Source: DATAEY01 sp038199035 (GTDB taxonomy: Bacteria; Actinomycetota; Thermoleophilia; Solirubrobacterales; Solirubrobacteraceae). From it: a DNA stretch of 52,063 nucleotides. Of the stretch, positions 38,823-46,898 are shown one piece after another (positions within the stretch are counted from its first letter, which is position 1; each line of letters opens with the position of its first letter). Below the pieces are notes generated by a model. It saw nothing but the letters and a program-made list of their open reading frames with translations. It had not been told where the DNA came from and did not search any database. A program made the position numbers and the translations under genes. Location: positions 1-52,063 of the forward strand of contig JBBPZM010000008.1 of NCBI GenBank assembly GCA_038199035.1, in the 5' to 3' direction.

Positions 38823-38828
38823 TACACT
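38823..38828 (+). promoter_or_regulatory. -10 element of prfA
   Basis: TACACT, 7 nt before the prfA ATG, with no Shine-Dalgarno; a clear leaderless start. Confidence 0.55.
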
Positions 38829-38835
38829 CGACCCC

Positions 38836-39891
38836 ATGATCGAGCAGCTGGTCGAGCAGATCGAGGCCCGCTTCGAGGACCTGGGGGGCCAGCTGGCCGA
38901 CCCCGACGTTATCGCCGACCGGCGCCGCTACGCCGAGGCGGGTCGCGCCTACGGGGAGCTCAAGCCCGCCCACGACCTCGCCGTGGAGTGGCGCCGGGCG
39001 ACCGAGGACGCGGCGACCGCCCGGGAGCTGCTCGGGGAGGACGGCGATGATCCCGAGGCGCGCGAGATGGAGGCTGGCGCCGTCGAGCGCCTTGGCGAGC
39101 TCGAGGACGAGATCCGCCTGGCCATGGTCGACCGCGACCCCAACGACGACAAGAGCGTCATCGTCGAGGTTCGCGCCGGCGCGGGCGGCGACGAGGCCTC
39201 CCTCTTCGCCGGCGACCTCTACCGCATGCTCGTGCGCTACGCCGAGCGCCGCGGCTTCCAGACCGAGCCAATGGCCGCCGCCGACGGGGCCTACACCTTC
39301 GCCATCAAGGGCAGCGGCGCCTACTCGGTGTTCAAGCACGAGGGCGGCACGCACCGCGTCCAGCGCGTGCCCGAGACCGAGTCCCAGGGTCGCATCCACA
39401 CCTCGACGGCCACCGTGGCGGTCCTGCCCGAGGCCCAAGACGTCGACGTCGAGATCAACGACGGCGACCTCCAGGTCGACGTCTATCGCTCCTCCGGGCC
39501 CGGCGGCCAGTCGGTCAACACCACCGACTCGGCGGTGCGCATCACCCACAAGCCAAGCGGAATCGTCGTCTCCATGCAGGACGAGAAGTCCCAGCTGCAG
39601 AACCGCGAGAAGGCGATGCGGGTGCTGCGCGCCCGGCTCTACGAGCAGGCCCTGGCCGACCAGCAGGCCGAGCAGGCCGCCGACCGCCGAGCCCAGGTCG
39701 GCAGCGGCGAGCGCGCGGAGAAGGTGCGCACCTACAACTTCCCCCAGGGCCGGGTCACCGACCACCGCATCAAGCTCACCGTCCACAACCTCGAAGCGGT
39801 CCTGCGCAACGGCGACCTCAACGAGCTCACGGCCGCGCTCGAGGCCGACGAGAAGCGTCGCCGGCTCGAGGCACAGGCCGCGGGGGTCTGA
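38836..39891 (+). CDS. prfA: Peptide chain release factor 1
   Basis: A 351-residue class I release factor that reads UAA and UAG. It has the N-terminal helical domain; VEVRAGAGGDEASLFAGDLYRML; the PxT tripeptide anticodon in RVPETESQGRIHTST, which marks RF1 rather than RF2; the catalytic GGQ in SSGPGGQSVNTTDSAVRITH; and the C-terminal RTYNFPQGRVTDHRI. Its GGQ glutamine is the substrate of PrmC, encoded next. Leaderless start from TACACT. Several genes nearby end in TAG, which RF1 alone decodes together with UAA. Confidence 0.97.
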   Translation: MIEQLVEQIEARFEDLGGQLADPDVIADRRRYAEAGRAYGELKPAHDLAVEWRRATEDAATARELLGEDGDDPEAREMEAGAVERLGELEDEIRLAMVDRDPNDDKSVIVEVRAGAGGDEASLFAGDLYRMLVRYAERRGFQTEPMAAADGAYTFAIKGSGAYSVFKHEGGTHRVQRVPETESQGRIHTSTATVAVLPEAQDVDVEINDGDLQVDVYRSSGPGGQSVNTTDSAVRITHKPSGIVVSMQDEKSQLQNREKAMRVLRARLYEQALADQQAEQAADRRAQVGSGERAEKVRTYNFPQGRVTDHRIKLTVHNLEAVLRNGDLNELTAALEADEKRRRLEAQAAGV

Positions 39892-39911
39892 GGGAGCTGT
39901 CGCCCACGGAG

Positions 39912-40730
39912 GTGGCGGCCGTGCGCCCGCGGCTGGAGTTGGCGACCGGGCGGTTGCGCGCGGCGGGCGGAGAGACGGCGCGCTTGGACGCCGAGCTCCT
40001 GCTCGCACACGCGCTCGGGACCGAGCGGGCGCAGCTCATCTCCGATCCGGGCCGACCGGTCGATCCGCCGGCGGCACGGCGCTTCGAGGCCATGGTGGCT
40101 CGCCGAGCCGCCCACGAGCCGGTGGCCTACATCCTCGGGTGGCGCGGCTTCCGTCACATCGAGCTGGCGGTGGACGGCCGGGTGCTGGTGCCGCGCCCGG
40201 AGACCGAGCTGCTGGTCGAGGCGGCGCTGGGGCTGCCGCCCGGCGCCCGGCTGGTCGATGTGGGCACGGGCAGCGGAGCGGTCGCCCTCGCCCTCAAGAA
40301 CGAGCGCCCCGACCTCGAGGTCATGGCCAGCGACGTCAGCGCGCCCGCCCTGGAGGTCGCCCGGGCCAACGCCCGGCGCCTGGGCCTCGACGTGGCCTTC
40401 CGCCAGGCCGATCTGCTGGACGGCGTCCCCGGCCCCCTAGACGCGGTGGTGGCCAACCTCCCCTACGTCGCCGCGGCCGAGCTCGACCGCCTGCCGCCGG
40501 ACGTGGCCGACCACGAGCCGCGGCTGGCCCTGGCCGGCGGAGACGACGGGCTCGAGGTGATGCGCCGGCTGGTCGAGCAGGCGACCGGCGTGGCGTTCCT
40601 GGCGCTCGAGGTCGGGCTCGGCCAGGCCGACCGCGTCCGTGAGCTGCTGGCCAGGTCGGGCCGGGCGAGCACCCGCGTCATGCGCGACCTCGCGGCCATC
40701 GAGCGGGTGGTGGTGGGCGCCACGGCATGA
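39912..40730 (+). CDS. prmC: Release factor glutamine methyltransferase
   Basis: A 272-residue N5-glutamine methyltransferase that methylates the GGQ of RF1/RF2. The N-terminal helical bundle (LATGRLRAAGGETARLDAELLLAHALG) is followed by RRAAHEPVAYILGWRGFRHIELAVDGRVLVPRPETELLVEAAL, motif I VDVGTGSGAVALAL, VMASDVSAPALEVARANARRLGL, and the substrate motif VVANLPYV (N-x-P-Y; the usual N-P-P-Y has Leu here). The GTG at 39912 is chosen; upstream codons after the prfA stop offer no better start. It overlaps tsaC by ATGA. Confidence 0.95.
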   Translation: MAAVRPRLELATGRLRAAGGETARLDAELLLAHALGTERAQLISDPGRPVDPPAARRFEAMVARRAAHEPVAYILGWRGFRHIELAVDGRVLVPRPETELLVEAALGLPPGARLVDVGTGSGAVALALKNERPDLEVMASDVSAPALEVARANARRLGLDVAFRQADLLDGVPGPLDAVVANLPYVAAAELDRLPPDVADHEPRLALAGGDDGLEVMRRLVEQATGVAFLALEVGLGQADRVRELLARSGRASTRVMRDLAAIERVVVGATA

Positions 40731-41347
40731 CCTCCGCCGAGGTGGCCGAGATGCGCCGGTGCCTGCGGAGCGGGGGAGTCGTGGTCTTCCCGTCGGACAC
40801 CGTCTACGGGCTGGCCTGCCACCCCGAGTCCCCCGCCGGCGTCGAGCGCCTCTACGCCCTCAAGGGGCGCCCGGCGGCCAAGCCGGCGGCGGTGATGCTC
40901 TTCGAGCTCGAGCCCGCGCTGGCCGCCGCCGAGCCGGGCCCGCGCACCGCCGCCGCCCTGCGCCGCCTGCTGCCGGGGCCGGTCACCGCGGTGGTGCCCA
41001 ACCCCCGGCGCCGCTTCCCGTTGGCCTGCGCGACGCGACCCGAGGCGCTCGGTCTGCGGGTGCCGGGCCTCGACGGCGAGCTCGCGCCCCTTAGCGACCT
41101 CGGCCTGCCGGTGCTCCAGTCCAGCGCCAACCCGTCCCAGGGAGTCGAGCCGCGACGCCTCGACGAGGTCGACGCGGCGATCCGGGCGGCCGCGGACATG
41201 GTGGTCGACGGGGGCGAGCTTCCCGGCACCGCCTCCACCGTGGTCGACCTGGTGGACTTCGAGGCCAGCGGCGCCTGGCGCGTCCTGAGAGAGGGAGCCG
41301 TGCGCACGGAGGCGCTGGAGCGCGCGCTATCGTCGATTCCCGCGTGA
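40727..41347 (+). CDS. tsaC: L-threonylcarbamoyladenylate synthase (Sua5/YrdC/YwlC)
   Basis: A 206-residue YrdC-fold enzyme that makes threonylcarbamoyl-AMP from Thr, bicarbonate and ATP for the t6A37 tRNA modification. Seen: RCLRSGGVVVFPSDTVYGLACHPESPAGVERLYALKGRPAAKP (the K-x-R-P-x-x-K-P region), LRRLLPGPVTAVVPNP, GLRVPG, PVLQSSANPSQG (S-x-S-A-N). It is the short YrdC form without the Sua5 C-terminal domain. ATG overlaps prmC by 4 nt; its stop overlaps the glyA GTG. TATCGT at 41328, 10 nt before glyA, may be an internal promoter. Confidence 0.94.
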   Translation: MTSAEVAEMRRCLRSGGVVVFPSDTVYGLACHPESPAGVERLYALKGRPAAKPAAVMLFELEPALAAAEPGPRTAAALRRLLPGPVTAVVPNPRRRFPLACATRPEALGLRVPGLDGELAPLSDLGLPVLQSSANPSQGVEPRRLDEVDAAIRAAADMVVDGGELPGTASTVVDLVDFEASGAWRVLREGAVRTEALERALSSIPA

Positions 41348-42639
41348 CGCCCGAGCTGCCCGCCGACTACTTCAACCGCCCGCTGGGGGACGTCGACCCC
41401 GAGATCGCCGAGGTCCTCGAGCTCGAGCTCGAGCGCCAGCAGCGGACGCTGGAGATGATCGCCTCCGAGAACTTCGTCCCCCAGGCGGTGCTCGACTGCC
41501 AGGGCTCGGTGCTGACCAACAAGTACGCCGAGGGCCTGCCCGGGAAGCGCTACTACGGCGGCTGCGAGCACGTCGACGTGGTCGAGCGGCTGGCCATCGA
41601 TCGCGCCTGCGAGCTGTTCGGCGCCGCCCACGCCAACGTCCAGCCTCACTCGGGCGCCCAGGCCAACGCCGCGGTCTACCACGCCCTGCTCGACCCCGGC
41701 GACGTCATCCTGGGCCTCGACCTCGCCCACGGCGGCCACCTCACCCACGGGATGGCCCGCAACGTCTCGGGCCGGCTCTACGACGTCGTCGCCTACCACG
41801 TACGCCGCGAGGACGACCGCGTGGACATGGAGGAGGTCGAGCGCCTGGCCCGCGAGCACCGTCCCAAGCTGATCATCGCCGGGTGGTCGGCCTACGCGCG
41901 CCAGCTCGACTTCGCCCGCTTCCGGGAGATCGCCGACGAGGTCGGCGCGTACCTGGTCACCGACATGGCCCACTTCGCCGGGCTGGTCGCAGCCGGCCTG
42001 CACCCCAACCCGGTGCCCCATTCCCACGTCGTCACCACCACCATCCACAAGACGCTGGGCGGCGCGCGCGGGGGGATGATCCTCAGCGACGACGAGGAGA
42101 TCGCCAAGCGGCTGAACTCCGCCGTCTTCCCCGGCCAGCAGGGGGGTCCGCTCGAGCACGTGATCGCCGGCAAGGCCGTCGCCCTGCGGATCGCCCAGTC
42201 CGAGCTCTTCCGCGAGCGCCAGCGCCGTACGGTGGCCGGCGCCCAGGCTCTGGCGTCCGAGTTGCTCGACGCCGGCGCCGGGGTGAGCGTCCTCACCGGC
42301 GGGACCGACGTGCACCTGGTGCTCGTCGACCTGCGCGCCTCCGAGCTCGACGGCCGCCAGGCCGAGGACCGGCTGGCCGACATCGGGATCACCGTCAACC
42401 GCAACGCGATCCCGTTCGATCCGCGTCCCCCGATGGTCTCGTCGGGCTTGCGCGTCGGCACTCCCGCCCTGGCCACCCGCGGCCTCCAGGTCGAGGACTT
42501 CCACGAGATCGGCCAGATCGTCACCGCCGCGCTGGGCCCCGACTTCGCGTCGCGGCGCTCGGACCTGGCCGAGCGGGCGGCGGGGATAGCGGAGCGCTAT
42601 CCGCTCTACGCACATCTCGCCGCGCCTGCGATCGCCTGA
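41344..42639 (+). CDS. glyA: Serine hydroxymethyltransferase
   Basis: A 431-residue PLP enzyme converting serine and tetrahydrofolate to glycine and methylene-tetrahydrofolate. Conserved order: QQRTLEMIASENFVPQAVLDCQGSVLTNKYAEGLPGKRYYGGCEHVD, NVQPHSGAQANAAVY, LGLDLAHGGHLTHG, LIIAGWSAYARQLDF, DMAHFAGLVAAGLHPNP, and the PLP lysine in VVTTTIHKTLGGARGGMIL. The C-terminal QAEDRLADIGITVNRNAIPFDPRPP...SGLRVGTPALATRGL completes it. GTG overlaps tsaC by 4 nt, so it is coupled. Confidence 0.97.
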   Translation: MTPELPADYFNRPLGDVDPEIAEVLELELERQQRTLEMIASENFVPQAVLDCQGSVLTNKYAEGLPGKRYYGGCEHVDVVERLAIDRACELFGAAHANVQPHSGAQANAAVYHALLDPGDVILGLDLAHGGHLTHGMARNVSGRLYDVVAYHVRREDDRVDMEEVERLAREHRPKLIIAGWSAYARQLDFARFREIADEVGAYLVTDMAHFAGLVAAGLHPNPVPHSHVVTTTIHKTLGGARGGMILSDDEEIAKRLNSAVFPGQQGGPLEHVIAGKAVALRIAQSELFRERQRRTVAGAQALASELLDAGAGVSVLTGGTDVHLVLVDLRASELDGRQAEDRLADIGITVNRNAIPFDPRPPMVSSGLRVGTPALATRGLQVEDFHEIGQIVTAALGPDFASRRSDLAERAAGIAERYPLYAHLAAPAIA

Positions 42640-42758
42640 CATCGCCCTCGGTCGCTCGCGTGCTCTCGCACGCCACGCTCCCTGCGTCCTCGTCAGCCGA
42701 TCGCAGGCCGCGGCGAGACCCGTGCCGTCATCTCAACGGGCCTGGCCGGGCACGGCAG

Positions 42759-42764
42759 TACGCT
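42759..42764 (+). promoter_or_regulatory. -10 element of the wecA/tagO-like gene
   Basis: TACGCT, 9 nt before the ATG at 42774; supports this start over the long open frame that runs through glyA. Confidence 0.5.
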
Positions 42765-42773
42765 GATTCGGGC

Positions 42774-44015
42774 ATGGAGCTCGACGCGATCCTGGCCTTT
42801 CTGGTCGCGGGAGCGATCAGCGGCGTGCTCACCCCGCTGTCCGCGCGGCTGGCTCGCCGGGTGGGCGCGGTCGACGCGCCGCGTGAGCGGGCCCTGTCCG
42901 ATCGGCCGATGCCGCGCCTGGGTGGCCTGGCCGTGCTGGCCGGCGTCCTGGTGGCCGCGGCCATCTTCCTGCCGAAGGGGTCGGAGTACCTGGGCATCCT
43001 CGGCGGCGCCGTCGCCATCACGCTCGTGGGAGCGATCGACGACCGCTTCCGCCTGCCGGCCGGATGGAAGCTGGCCGGGCAGTTCGCGGCCGGCCTGATA
43101 CCCGTCCTGGCCGGCGTTCGGGTGGATCACGTCACGCTGCCGTTCCTCGGGCCGCTCGACCTCGGGGTGGCCGGCGGGGCGCTCACGCTGATCGGGCTCG
43201 TGGCGGTCATGAACGTCGTCAACCTCAGCGACGGGGTCGACGGGCTGGCCGCCGGGGTGGGGACGATCAGCGCGGCGACCTTCGCGATCATCGCCTTCGA
43301 CCTCCAACGCGACCCCGCGGGCGTCCTGGCCGCGCTCACCGCGGGGGCGGCGGCCGGCTTCCTGGTCCACAACTTCCATCCCGCGTCGGTGATCATGGGC
43401 GACAGCGGCTCCAATTTGCTCGGGCTGCTCCTCGGCTGCATCGCCGTGCAGGGCACGCTCAAGACCAACGCGTTGATCGCCCTGGTCGGGCCGCTGGTCA
43501 TCCTCGCGGTGCCGTTCCTCGACACCGGCTTCGTGGTCGCGCGACGGCTCAAGTACCGCCAGCCGATCTACCTCGCCGACGCCGAGCACTTCCACCATCG
43601 CCTGGCGCGGATCGGTTTCTCCCAACGGCGCATCGTCCTCTACCTCTACGGGTGGACGCTCGCGCTGGCCGGCCTTGCCCTCGCTTTGCGCTTCGTCCCC
43701 TACTCCGACGACAACGGCCGCCTACACGCCGGCTGGTTCGCGGTGCTGGCCGCCTTCGGCGTGCTGGCGCTGGCCGCGAGCGTGTACCTGGTCTACGTGC
43801 TGGAGATCCTCAAGTTCCGTCGCCTGCGCGAGCGCCAGCTGCGCCAGCTCGACCCCGACACCTCCGAGCACGAGATCGAGGCGACCGTCGCCCGCGAGCT
43901 CGAGACGGGGGAGTTCGAGGCGGTGGCGTCGTCCTCGTCCTGGAGCGGGGGGGAGCGGGAGCCGGGACGCGGGAAGCGGGGGTCGCCTGCCGTACGCCGG
44001 CGCCGCGGCGCCTGA
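42774..44015 (+). CDS. Undecaprenyl-phosphate N-acetylglucosaminyl 1-phosphate transferase (WecA/TagO type)
   Basis: A 413-residue polyprenyl-phosphate sugar-1-phosphate transferase with about 11 membrane helices. Motifs: RALSDRPMPRLGGLAVL, VGAIDDRFRLP (D-D-x-x motif), MNVVNLSDGVDGLAAGVG (Mg/nucleotide site), VIMGDSGSNLLG, and the cytoplasmic HFHHRLARIGFSQRR (H-x-H-H-R) that marks GlcNAc-type WecA/TagO over MraY. It starts lipid-linked synthesis of a wall glycopolymer. The charged C-terminal tail of ~60 residues is lineage-specific. Its usual neighbour is the atp operon, now 4.2 kb away across an accessory block. Confidence 0.93.
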   Translation: MELDAILAFLVAGAISGVLTPLSARLARRVGAVDAPRERALSDRPMPRLGGLAVLAGVLVAAAIFLPKGSEYLGILGGAVAITLVGAIDDRFRLPAGWKLAGQFAAGLIPVLAGVRVDHVTLPFLGPLDLGVAGGALTLIGLVAVMNVVNLSDGVDGLAAGVGTISAATFAIIAFDLQRDPAGVLAALTAGAAAGFLVHNFHPASVIMGDSGSNLLGLLLGCIAVQGTLKTNALIALVGPLVILAVPFLDTGFVVARRLKYRQPIYLADAEHFHHRLARIGFSQRRIVLYLYGWTLALAGLALALRFVPYSDDNGRLHAGWFAVLAAFGVLALAASVYLVYVLEILKFRRLRERQLRQLDPDTSEHEIEATVARELETGEFEAVASSSSWSGGEREPGRGKRGSPAVRRRRGA

Positions 44016-44019
44016 GCGC

Positions 44020-44640
44020 CTACTCGGGGCGGCCGTAGACCGCTCGGACCCAGGTGCGCACCAGGGCGTCGGTGAAGCGCGGCTCGCGCAGGTCGCCGCC
44101 CTGGACGAGGCGCTGATAGCAGGCCCGCTCGGTCATCCAGCACAGTGCGAACGCAGTCTCCTGCGTCGGCAGATCATCGATCCGGCCCTGAGCCTGCTCG
44201 TCCTCCATGCGCCGCCGGCTGGCCTCCACGAAGCGACCGACCAGGGCGCGCCAGAAGGCGCCCACGGGCTCGTCGTAGGCCGACGCCTCGACGACCGCGC
44301 GCAGCAGGAGCCCGTGCTCGTGGTAGAGGGCGAAGATCTGCTCGAGCGCGGCGCGCAGCTCGACTGCGCCCTCGCCGTCGCCGCTCCACCAGCCCTCCGC
44401 GGCCGCGTACAGGCGCTCGGCCACGTCCTCGGTCAGGCGCAGGAGCAGCTCGCGCTTGTCGCGGAAGTAGAAGTAGAAGGCCGGCCGGGAGATCCCGGCG
44501 CGGGTGGCGATCTGCTCGACCTTGAGGTCGGCGAACGACGCCCCCTCGGCCAGCAGGGACTCCGTGGCGGACAGCACGCGCGCCTCGACCGCCTCGCGGC
44601 GGGCGCTCTGGCCCGGGGTGCGCTGGCTCAGCGAAGCCAC
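44020..44640 (-). CDS. TetR-family transcriptional regulator
   Basis: A 206-residue TetR repressor. N-terminal helix-turn-helix: RVLSATESLLAEGASFADLKVEQIATRAGISRPAFYFYFRDKRELLLRL, a textbook TetR_N domain; the helical rest would bind ligand and dimerise. The frame is open to 44691, but the GTG at 44640 is preferred because TAGGCT lies 7 nt upstream and the longer start would sit inside the operator. The palindrome TTTGACAC-C-GTGTCAAA (44663-44679) lies in the shared promoter region, so it should control itself and the divergent R2-like oxidase gene. A TetR gene next to R2lox is also seen in M. tuberculosis (Rv0232-Rv0233), from memory. Confidence 0.93.
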   Translation of the reverse strand: MASLSQRTPGQSARREAVEARVLSATESLLAEGASFADLKVEQIATRAGISRPAFYFYFRDKRELLLRLTEDVAERLYAAAEGWWSGDGEGAVELRAALEQIFALYHEHGLLLRAVVEASAYDEPVGAFWRALVGRFVEASRRRMEDEQAQGRIDDLPTQETAFALCWMTERACYQRLVQGGDLREPRFTDALVRTWVRAVYGRPE

Positions 44641-44647
44641 GGGCCGC

Positions 44648-44692
44648 AGCCTAACCGCTCGCTTTGACACCGTGTCAAACGTCGTGTTCAAT
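44648..44692. promoter_or_regulatory. Divergent promoters and TetR operator
   Basis: A perfect 17-bp palindrome with 8-bp arms, TTTGACACcGTGTCAAA (44663-44679). On the plus strand it contains a consensus -35 TTGACA (44664-44669), 17 nt from TTCAAT (44687-44692), the best promoter in the window. On the minus strand -10 TAGGCT (44653-44648) serves the tetR gene, with TTGACA of the other arm 19 nt upstream. Confidence 0.8.
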
Positions 44693-44729
44693 AGCCCCCG
44701 CGCAAGGCAAACGACGATCGGAGGACGCG

Positions 44730-45635
44730 ATGGCCCACTTGCTCGAGCTCACCAGCCAGGGCGACGTCGGCACCATGACCGACGAGTCCAAGCTCCCCTC
44801 GGTCAAGCTCATGGACCCCCAGCAGCTCTACGAGCTGTGGGAGCGCCAGAACTGGCGCGCCCACGCGATCTCCTTCGACAAGGACCGCGAGGACTGGGCG
44901 TCGTTCAGCGACGACGACCGCGAGAAGATGGCCTGGAACCTCTCCTCGTTCTTCATCGGCGAGGAGCGGGTGACCACGCAGTTCTCCGGCCTGGTCTGCG
45001 CCTACGAGAGCCAGGGGGAGGAGGCCTTCCTGGCCACCCAGCAGGTCGACGAGGCCCGCCACGCCCAGCACTTCAACCGCTTCTACGAGCAGGTCGTCGG
45101 CTACGACGGGAGCTTCGAGGATCGCCTCGAGCGTGCCCGCGAGGACCTCAACGAGCCCTTCAAGGTGCTGTTCGACGACGTCCTCGGCGACGCCTGTCGA
45201 CGCCTGCTCGACGATCCCTTCGACATGGAGGCCAAGGTCGACTTCGTGACCACCTACCACATGGTCATCGAGGGGACGCTGGCCCTGACCGGCCAGAACT
45301 ACATAACCAGCTACTGCGAGGACCACGACGTGCTGCCGGGGTTCATCGAGGGGTTCCGCAACATCTCCCAGGACGAGCACCGCCACGTCGCCTACGGCAC
45401 GTGGTTCCTCCAGGGCAAGGCGCAGGACCCGGCGCTGGCGCGGCGCATCCAGGACCGGCTGGTCGAGCTGCTGCCGCTCGCCGCCGGCGTCTTCGTCCCG
45501 CCCGGGATGCAGCTCGGCGACGAGTACGACATCCTCGGGTACAGCTCAGACCAGGTCAACCAGTTCGCCTTCACCGCGCTCACCCGGCGCCTGAAGGTCA
45601 TCGGCGTGGGGCTGCCGGCGGTGGAGGCGGCCTGA
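44730..45635 (+). CDS. R2-like ligand-binding oxidase (R2lox, Mn/Fe)
   Basis: A 301-residue ferritin-like protein related to ribonucleotide reductase R2. The six metal ligands fit R2lox: Glu78 (FIGEERV), Glu108 and His111 (VDEARH), Glu181 (YHMVIEG), Glu216 and His219 (DEHRH). The two residues that form the R2lox valine-tyrosine ether cross-link are present at the right offsets: Val81 (ligand +3) and Tyr176 (ligand -5). No R1 subunit gene is near, so reduction of ribonucleotides is unlikely; R2lox binds a long-chain fatty acid and its reaction is unknown. One loop between ligands 1 and 2 is 3 residues shorter than I recall for R2lox. GGAGG lies 5 nt before the ATG; driven by a consensus promoter under TetR control. 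Confidence 0.88.
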   Translation: MAHLLELTSQGDVGTMTDESKLPSVKLMDPQQLYELWERQNWRAHAISFDKDREDWASFSDDDREKMAWNLSSFFIGEERVTTQFSGLVCAYESQGEEAFLATQQVDEARHAQHFNRFYEQVVGYDGSFEDRLERAREDLNEPFKVLFDDVLGDACRRLLDDPFDMEAKVDFVTTYHMVIEGTLALTGQNYITSYCEDHDVLPGFIEGFRNISQDEHRHVAYGTWFLQGKAQDPALARRIQDRLVELLPLAAGVFVPPGMQLGDEYDILGYSSDQVNQFAFTALTRRLKVIGVGLPAVEAA

Positions 45636-45683
45636 AACGGAGGGTGCGCGGGCCCCGGGCCGGCGCTCTGGCCCGCGCGCCGG

Positions 45684-45800
45684 TCGGTCGGTGGCCGGCC
45701 GCGAGGGTCAGCCGGCGGGCCGGCCTGGAGCCTCAGCCGGTGGCCGGCCGGGAAGCTCAGCCGGTGGCCGGCCGGAAGCCTCAGCCGGCGGCCTGGAGCC
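45684..45800. repeat. Tandem 24-25-bp repeats copying the 3' end of the BtrH-like gene
   Basis: Units start at 45708 (25 bp), 45733 (24 bp) and 45757 (24 bp), each beginning TCAGCCGG, with a degenerate unit before them (about 45684-45707). The next unit, 45781-45800, is the actual end of the minus-strand gene, where TCA is its TGA stop. So the last codons plus stop were duplicated three to four times downstream. Confidence 0.9.
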
Positions 45801-46830
45801 AGCGTTCCATGGCCTCGACGCCCGCCTCCTCGAGCGCGGGCGTGCGCGCGACCTCGACCGCCGCCGCAGCGTGCCTCTCGGCCGCGTCGCCCGGCCGGCT
45901 GGCCGCGGCCGCGACGGCGACCCAGTGGCCCGCGAGCTCGCGGTAGGCCTCCGCGGCCGCCTCCAGCCGCTCGTCGTCGAGCAGCCGCGCCGCTTCGCCC
46001 AGGAACTCGGCCTGTAGAGAGCGGAACAGCGCCCCGCCGGTGCCCGCCTTGACCACGAAGACCGACAGGGCGCTCAGCGCGGCGGGCAGGCGCTCGCCGT
46101 AACGCCGCGGCCAGTCGGGGAAGCCGGCGGCGAAGCGTGCGACGCCGTCCAGGCCGGTCGGCTGGGCGACCGCCCCGGTCGCGGCGGCCGGCTGGCCGCG
46201 CATGCTGGCCACCGCGCCGGCGATCGCCGACCGGATGGCCTCGCGCGGCGCGGGAAGCTGCGCGGGGAAGTCCATCAGCCAGGCGCCGTGGCGGTTGGGC
46301 ATGGGGAAGCCCTCGGAGTGGCGCGCTCGGGCCAGCGCCTCCAGCGAGCAGCGCTGGATTTCGTCGCGGTCGTTGTCGGCGACGAAGGCGACGCCCTCGA
46401 CCTCGTCGTAGCCGGTGACGACGATGCGGTGCATGGTCATCTGGAGGCGCACCCGCAGGTACTCGAGGTGGCTGATGTCGGCGTCGATCATCGTGGGCCG
46501 ACCGCGGTCGAGTGCGCGCTTGAGCAGCTCCCAGCCCTCGGTCGGGTCGTCGGTTCGGCGCTGGTCGAGGCCGATCCCCAGGTTCGCGCAGCAGTCGGTC
46601 TCCATACCCGCCCCGCGGCCGACCAGGTACAGGGGCGGCTCGCGCTCGGGCAGCTCGGCGTAGACGAAGGCGAGGCCGCCGCCCAGGCCGAAGGCCATGC
46701 CCTCGGACATCGGCTGCTCTCCCCAGCTCAGGCCGTGGAACTCGAGCAGGTCGCGCAGCGAACCCGAGCCGCAGTGGCCGGCGCGTCGATGCGGGTACTC
46801 GATCTTCACTCTGCCCGGCGCCGTGGCCAC
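45781..46830 (-). CDS. BtrH-like / DUF4872 protein (C39-type cysteine acyltransferase fold)
   Basis: A 349-residue protein. The N-terminal half resembles butirosin biosynthesis protein H: AGHCGSGSLRDLLEFHGLSWGEQPMSEGMAFGLGGGLAFVY with a candidate nucleophile Cys20, MTMHRIVVTGYDEVEGVAFVADNDR with candidate His and Asp. The helical C-terminal half fits DUF4872. BtrH transfers an acyl group from a carrier protein to an aminoglycoside; here no carrier protein or antibiotic genes are near, so it may act on another acyl thioester. The GTG at 46830 is chosen over 46836 because -10-like TAAGCT lies 7 nt before it and only 1 nt before 46836. Convergent with R2lox. Confidence 0.8.
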   Translation of the reverse strand: MATAPGRVKIEYPHRRAGHCGSGSLRDLLEFHGLSWGEQPMSEGMAFGLGGGLAFVYAELPEREPPLYLVGRGAGMETDCCANLGIGLDQRRTDDPTEGWELLKRALDRGRPTMIDADISHLEYLRVRLQMTMHRIVVTGYDEVEGVAFVADNDRDEIQRCSLEALARARHSEGFPMPNRHGAWLMDFPAQLPAPREAIRSAIAGAVASMRGQPAAATGAVAQPTGLDGVARFAAGFPDWPRRYGERLPAALSALSVFVVKAGTGGALFRSLQAEFLGEAARLLDDERLEAAAEAYRELAGHWVAVAAAASRPGDAAERHAAAAVEVARTPALEEAGVEAMERWLQAAG

Positions 46831-46837
46831 TCCCACG

Positions 46838-46843
46838 AGCTTA
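46838..46843 (-). promoter_or_regulatory. -10 element of the BtrH-like gene
   Basis: TAAGCT on the minus strand, 7 nt before the GTG at 46830. Confidence 0.5.
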
Positions 46844-46898
46844 GGGGCTGCGCGGCCGGCCGCGCCCGATCGCCGACAGTCGGCGCGGGCTCAGCCGG

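Noticed and set aside
44730..45635. Ribonucleotide reductase beta subunit (nrdB/nrdF)
   Set aside because: No alpha subunit nearby, and the Val81/Tyr176 cross-link positions and ligand set fit R2lox.
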